Below are positions 62,538 through 64,000 of a DNA stretch of 64,000 nucleotides, piece after piece. The position numbers and the translations under genes are program-made. The DNA comes from an uncultured Oscillibacter sp. (lineage in GTDB: Bacteria > Bacillota > Clostridia > Oscillospirales > Oscillospiraceae). Under the pieces are notes generated by a model. That model ran no database searches. It worked only from the letters and a program-made list of their open reading frames with translations, and had not been told where the DNA came from. The stretch covers positions 1 through 64,000 of the forward strand of contig CAJTKE010000009.1 in NCBI GenBank assembly GCA_910576865.1. The letters are read 5' to 3'. Position 1 is the first letter of the stretch; each line of letters opens with the position of its first letter.

Positions 62538-64000
62538 ATGTACTATCCGTCACTTGAAGAGGCCCGGGCCCTGGCGGACTCCGGCGATTACCGCCGCGTC
62601 CCCGTCAGCCGGGAGCTGCTCTCCGACTTCATCACCCCCATCCAGGCCCTTCGCGTCCTCCGGGCCGGAAGCGGGCACTGCTTTCTGCTGGAGTCCGCCG
62701 CCGACAGCGCGGGCGCGGGAAGATACACCTTCCTGGGCTATGACCCCGCCCTGGAAGTCACCTGCAAGGACGGCGTCCTCCAGCTGCGGGACCAGGACAC
62801 GGTGCGGACGGAAATCCGGCACCCGGCCCCCTTCCTCCGGAAGCTCCTGGCGGAGCACAGGACGCCCCGGGTGCCGGGCCTGCCGCCCTTCACCGGCGGG
62901 CTGGTGGGCTACTTCGCCTACGACTACCTGAAATACTCCGAGCCCTCCCTGAGGCTGGACGCCCAGGACCGGGAGAAGTTCCAGGACATGGACCTGATGC
63001 TCTTTGACAAGGTGGTCTGCTTCGACAACTACCGCCAGAAGATCATCCTCATCGCCGGGGCGGACGCGGCGGACCTGGACGAGAGCTATCCCGCCGCCTG
63101 CGGGGAGCTGGAGCGCATGGCCGCCCTGCTCAAGCACGGCAGGCCCATGGAGCATCAGCCGGGGCGGCTGACCACGCCCCTGACGCCCCTCTTTGACAAG
63201 GCCGCTTATCGCGCCATGGTGGAGAAGGCCAAGGCGTACATCCGGGAGGGAGACATTTTCCAGGCGGTATTGTCCAACCGGCTGGAGGCGGGCTTTGAGG
63301 GCTCCCTGCTGGACGCCTACCGGGTGCTCCGGGCTGAAAACCCCTCCCCTTACATGTTCTATTTCACCAGCGACAGCTGTGAGCTGGCGGGGGCCTCCCC
63401 GGAGACGCTGGTGAAGCTGGAGGACGGGGTCCTCCGCACCTTCCCCCTGGCCGGGACGAGGCCCAGGGGAAAGACGGCGGAGGAGGACGCCGCCCTGGAG
63501 CGGGAGCTCCTCCACGACGAAAAGGAGCTGGCGGAGCACAACATGCTGGTGGATCTGGGCCGGAACGACCTGGGGAAGGTCAGCAAGTTCGGCACGGTGG
63601 CGGTGGAGAAGTACCTCGCGGTTCTCCGGTTTTCCCACGTCATGCACCTGGGCTCCACCGTCCGGGGGGAGCTCCAGGAGGATAAGGACGCGCTGGACGC
63701 CCTGGACGCGGTGCTTCCCGCCGGGACCCTCTCCGGGGCCCCGAAGCTCCGGGCCATGGAGATCATCAACGAGCTGGAGAACGACAAGCGGGGCGTCTAC
63801 GGCGGGGCCGTGGGCTACCTGGACTTCGCCGGGAACCTGGACGCCTGCATCGCCATCCGGCTGGCCTACAAGAAGAACGGGCGGGTCTTTGTCCGGGCGG
63901 GGGCCGGCATCGTGGCGGACTCCGACCCCGAGCGGGAGCACCAGGAGTGCGTCAACAAGGCCCGGGCCGTGGTGGAGGCCCTGGAGCGGGCCCAGAAGGA
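62538..64000 (+). CDS. trpE: Anthranilate synthase component I (3' end outside window)
   Basis: 487 residues visible, almost the whole protein. N-terminal regulatory half with LLES (tryptophan-feedback site region) and GGLVGYFAYD; C-terminal chorismate-binding half with LAGASPETLVKL, FPLAGTRPRGK, DLGRNDLGKV, GTLSGAPKLRAME and GGAVGYLDFAG. Uses chorismate and the ammonia supplied by component II. AAGGAGG lies 8 bases before the start. The remaining trp genes probably follow beyond the window. Confidence 0.95.
   Translation, partial: MYYPSLEEARALADSGDYRRVPVSRELLSDFITPIQALRVLRAGSGHCFLLESAADSAGAGRYTFLGYDPALEVTCKDGVLQLRDQDTVRTEIRHPAPFLRKLLAEHRTPRVPGLPPFTGGLVGYFAYDYLKYSEPSLRLDAQDREKFQDMDLMLFDKVVCFDNYRQKIILIAGADAADLDESYPAACGELERMAALLKHGRPMEHQPGRLTTPLTPLFDKAAYRAMVEKAKAYIREGDIFQAVLSNRLEAGFEGSLLDAYRVLRAENPSPYMFYFTSDSCELAGASPETLVKLEDGVLRTFPLAGTRPRGKTAEEDAALERELLHDEKELAEHNMLVDLGRNDLGKVSKFGTVAVEKYLAVLRFSHVMHLGSTVRGELQEDKDALDALDAVLPAGTLSGAPKLRAMEIINELENDKRGVYGGAVGYLDFAGNLDACIAIRLAYKKNGRVFVRAGAGIVADSDPEREHQECVNKARAVVEALERAQK

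Noticed and set aside
1..64000. tRNA, rRNA, CRISPR arrays, prophage or complete insertion sequences
   Set aside because: None recognised on reading both strands; a tRNAscan/CRISPR search could still reveal something missed by eye.

Overview
The window comes from a GC-rich (roughly 60-65 %) anaerobic member of the Bacillota. A Clostridia of the Oscillospiraceae type (Oscillibacter/Lawsonibacter-like) is the best guess. The grounds are strong AGGAGG-type ribosome sites, T-box leaders, a tandem glycine riboswitch, LacI/GntR/YesMN-style regulation, and a 4-hydroxybutyryl-CoA dehydratase end next to a 4-hydroxybutyrate-dehydrogenase-like gene, which is typical of butyrate-forming fermenters. This assignment is inference. 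I saw no tRNA, rRNA, CRISPR array or intact insertion sequence.

Layout. 1-4.7 kb: the end of 4-hydroxybutyryl-CoA dehydratase, a sigma-54-dependent regulator, relics of an ammonium transporter and of a DUF6076-like gene, and an iron-type alcohol dehydrogenase (probable 4-hydroxybutyrate dehydrogenase). 4.8-11.4 kb: a 2-oxoacid/acetoin dehydrogenase operon (E1alpha-E1beta-E2-E3) divergent from a GntR regulator and lipoate-protein ligase; the divergent promoters carry an exact 15-bp inverted operator pair. 11.5-18 kb: an RbsABC-type sugar ABC transporter operon with a 3-hydroxyacyl-CoA-dehydrogenase-like enzyme and a metallo-beta-lactamase-fold hydrolase, divergent from a second GntR regulator. 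18.2-25.6 kb: sucrose/fructan use (fructokinase, GH32 enzyme) with a wrecked ABC transporter, a divergent LacI regulator and two small membrane proteins. 25.6-35.6 kb: L-arabinose operon (binding protein, ATPase, two permeases, FGGY kinase, araA, araD) divergent from an AraR-type repressor. 35.7-43.7 kb: a five-gene signalling operon (two hybrid kinases, YesN, YesM, extracytoplasmic binding protein). 43.8-49.8 kb: gene debris, a DHH phosphoesterase, a plasmid-type RepA protein, a FAD/Rieske oxidoreductase, a YheO-type regulator and a tnaA/NSS-transporter mosaic relic. 50-57 kb: a hybrid kinase-REC-CheX-CheY operon, a PilZ protein, a damaged chemoreceptor and an EEP-family enzyme. 57-64 kb: a glycine-riboswitch-controlled AGCS symporter, cysK, trpBA and trpE, the last two each behind its own T-box and transcribed divergently.

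The most unusual property is that many genes lack a clean internal block. Examples are the amt relic, all transporter genes of the sucrose locus, the first ATP site of the arabinose ATPase, the N-box region of YesM, the first helix-turn-helix of YesN, two segments of the chemoreceptor, a glycosyltransferase, and the tnaA/NSS mosaic. About two thirds of the junctions I could place keep the reading frame. This is either a real deletion-driven decay process or an assembly artefact, and read mapping would settle which. Two further single-base frameshifts lie in G runs (araA and a DUF624 gene). Metabolic enzymes such as the dehydrogenase complex, trp genes, cysK, GH32 and fructokinase look intact.
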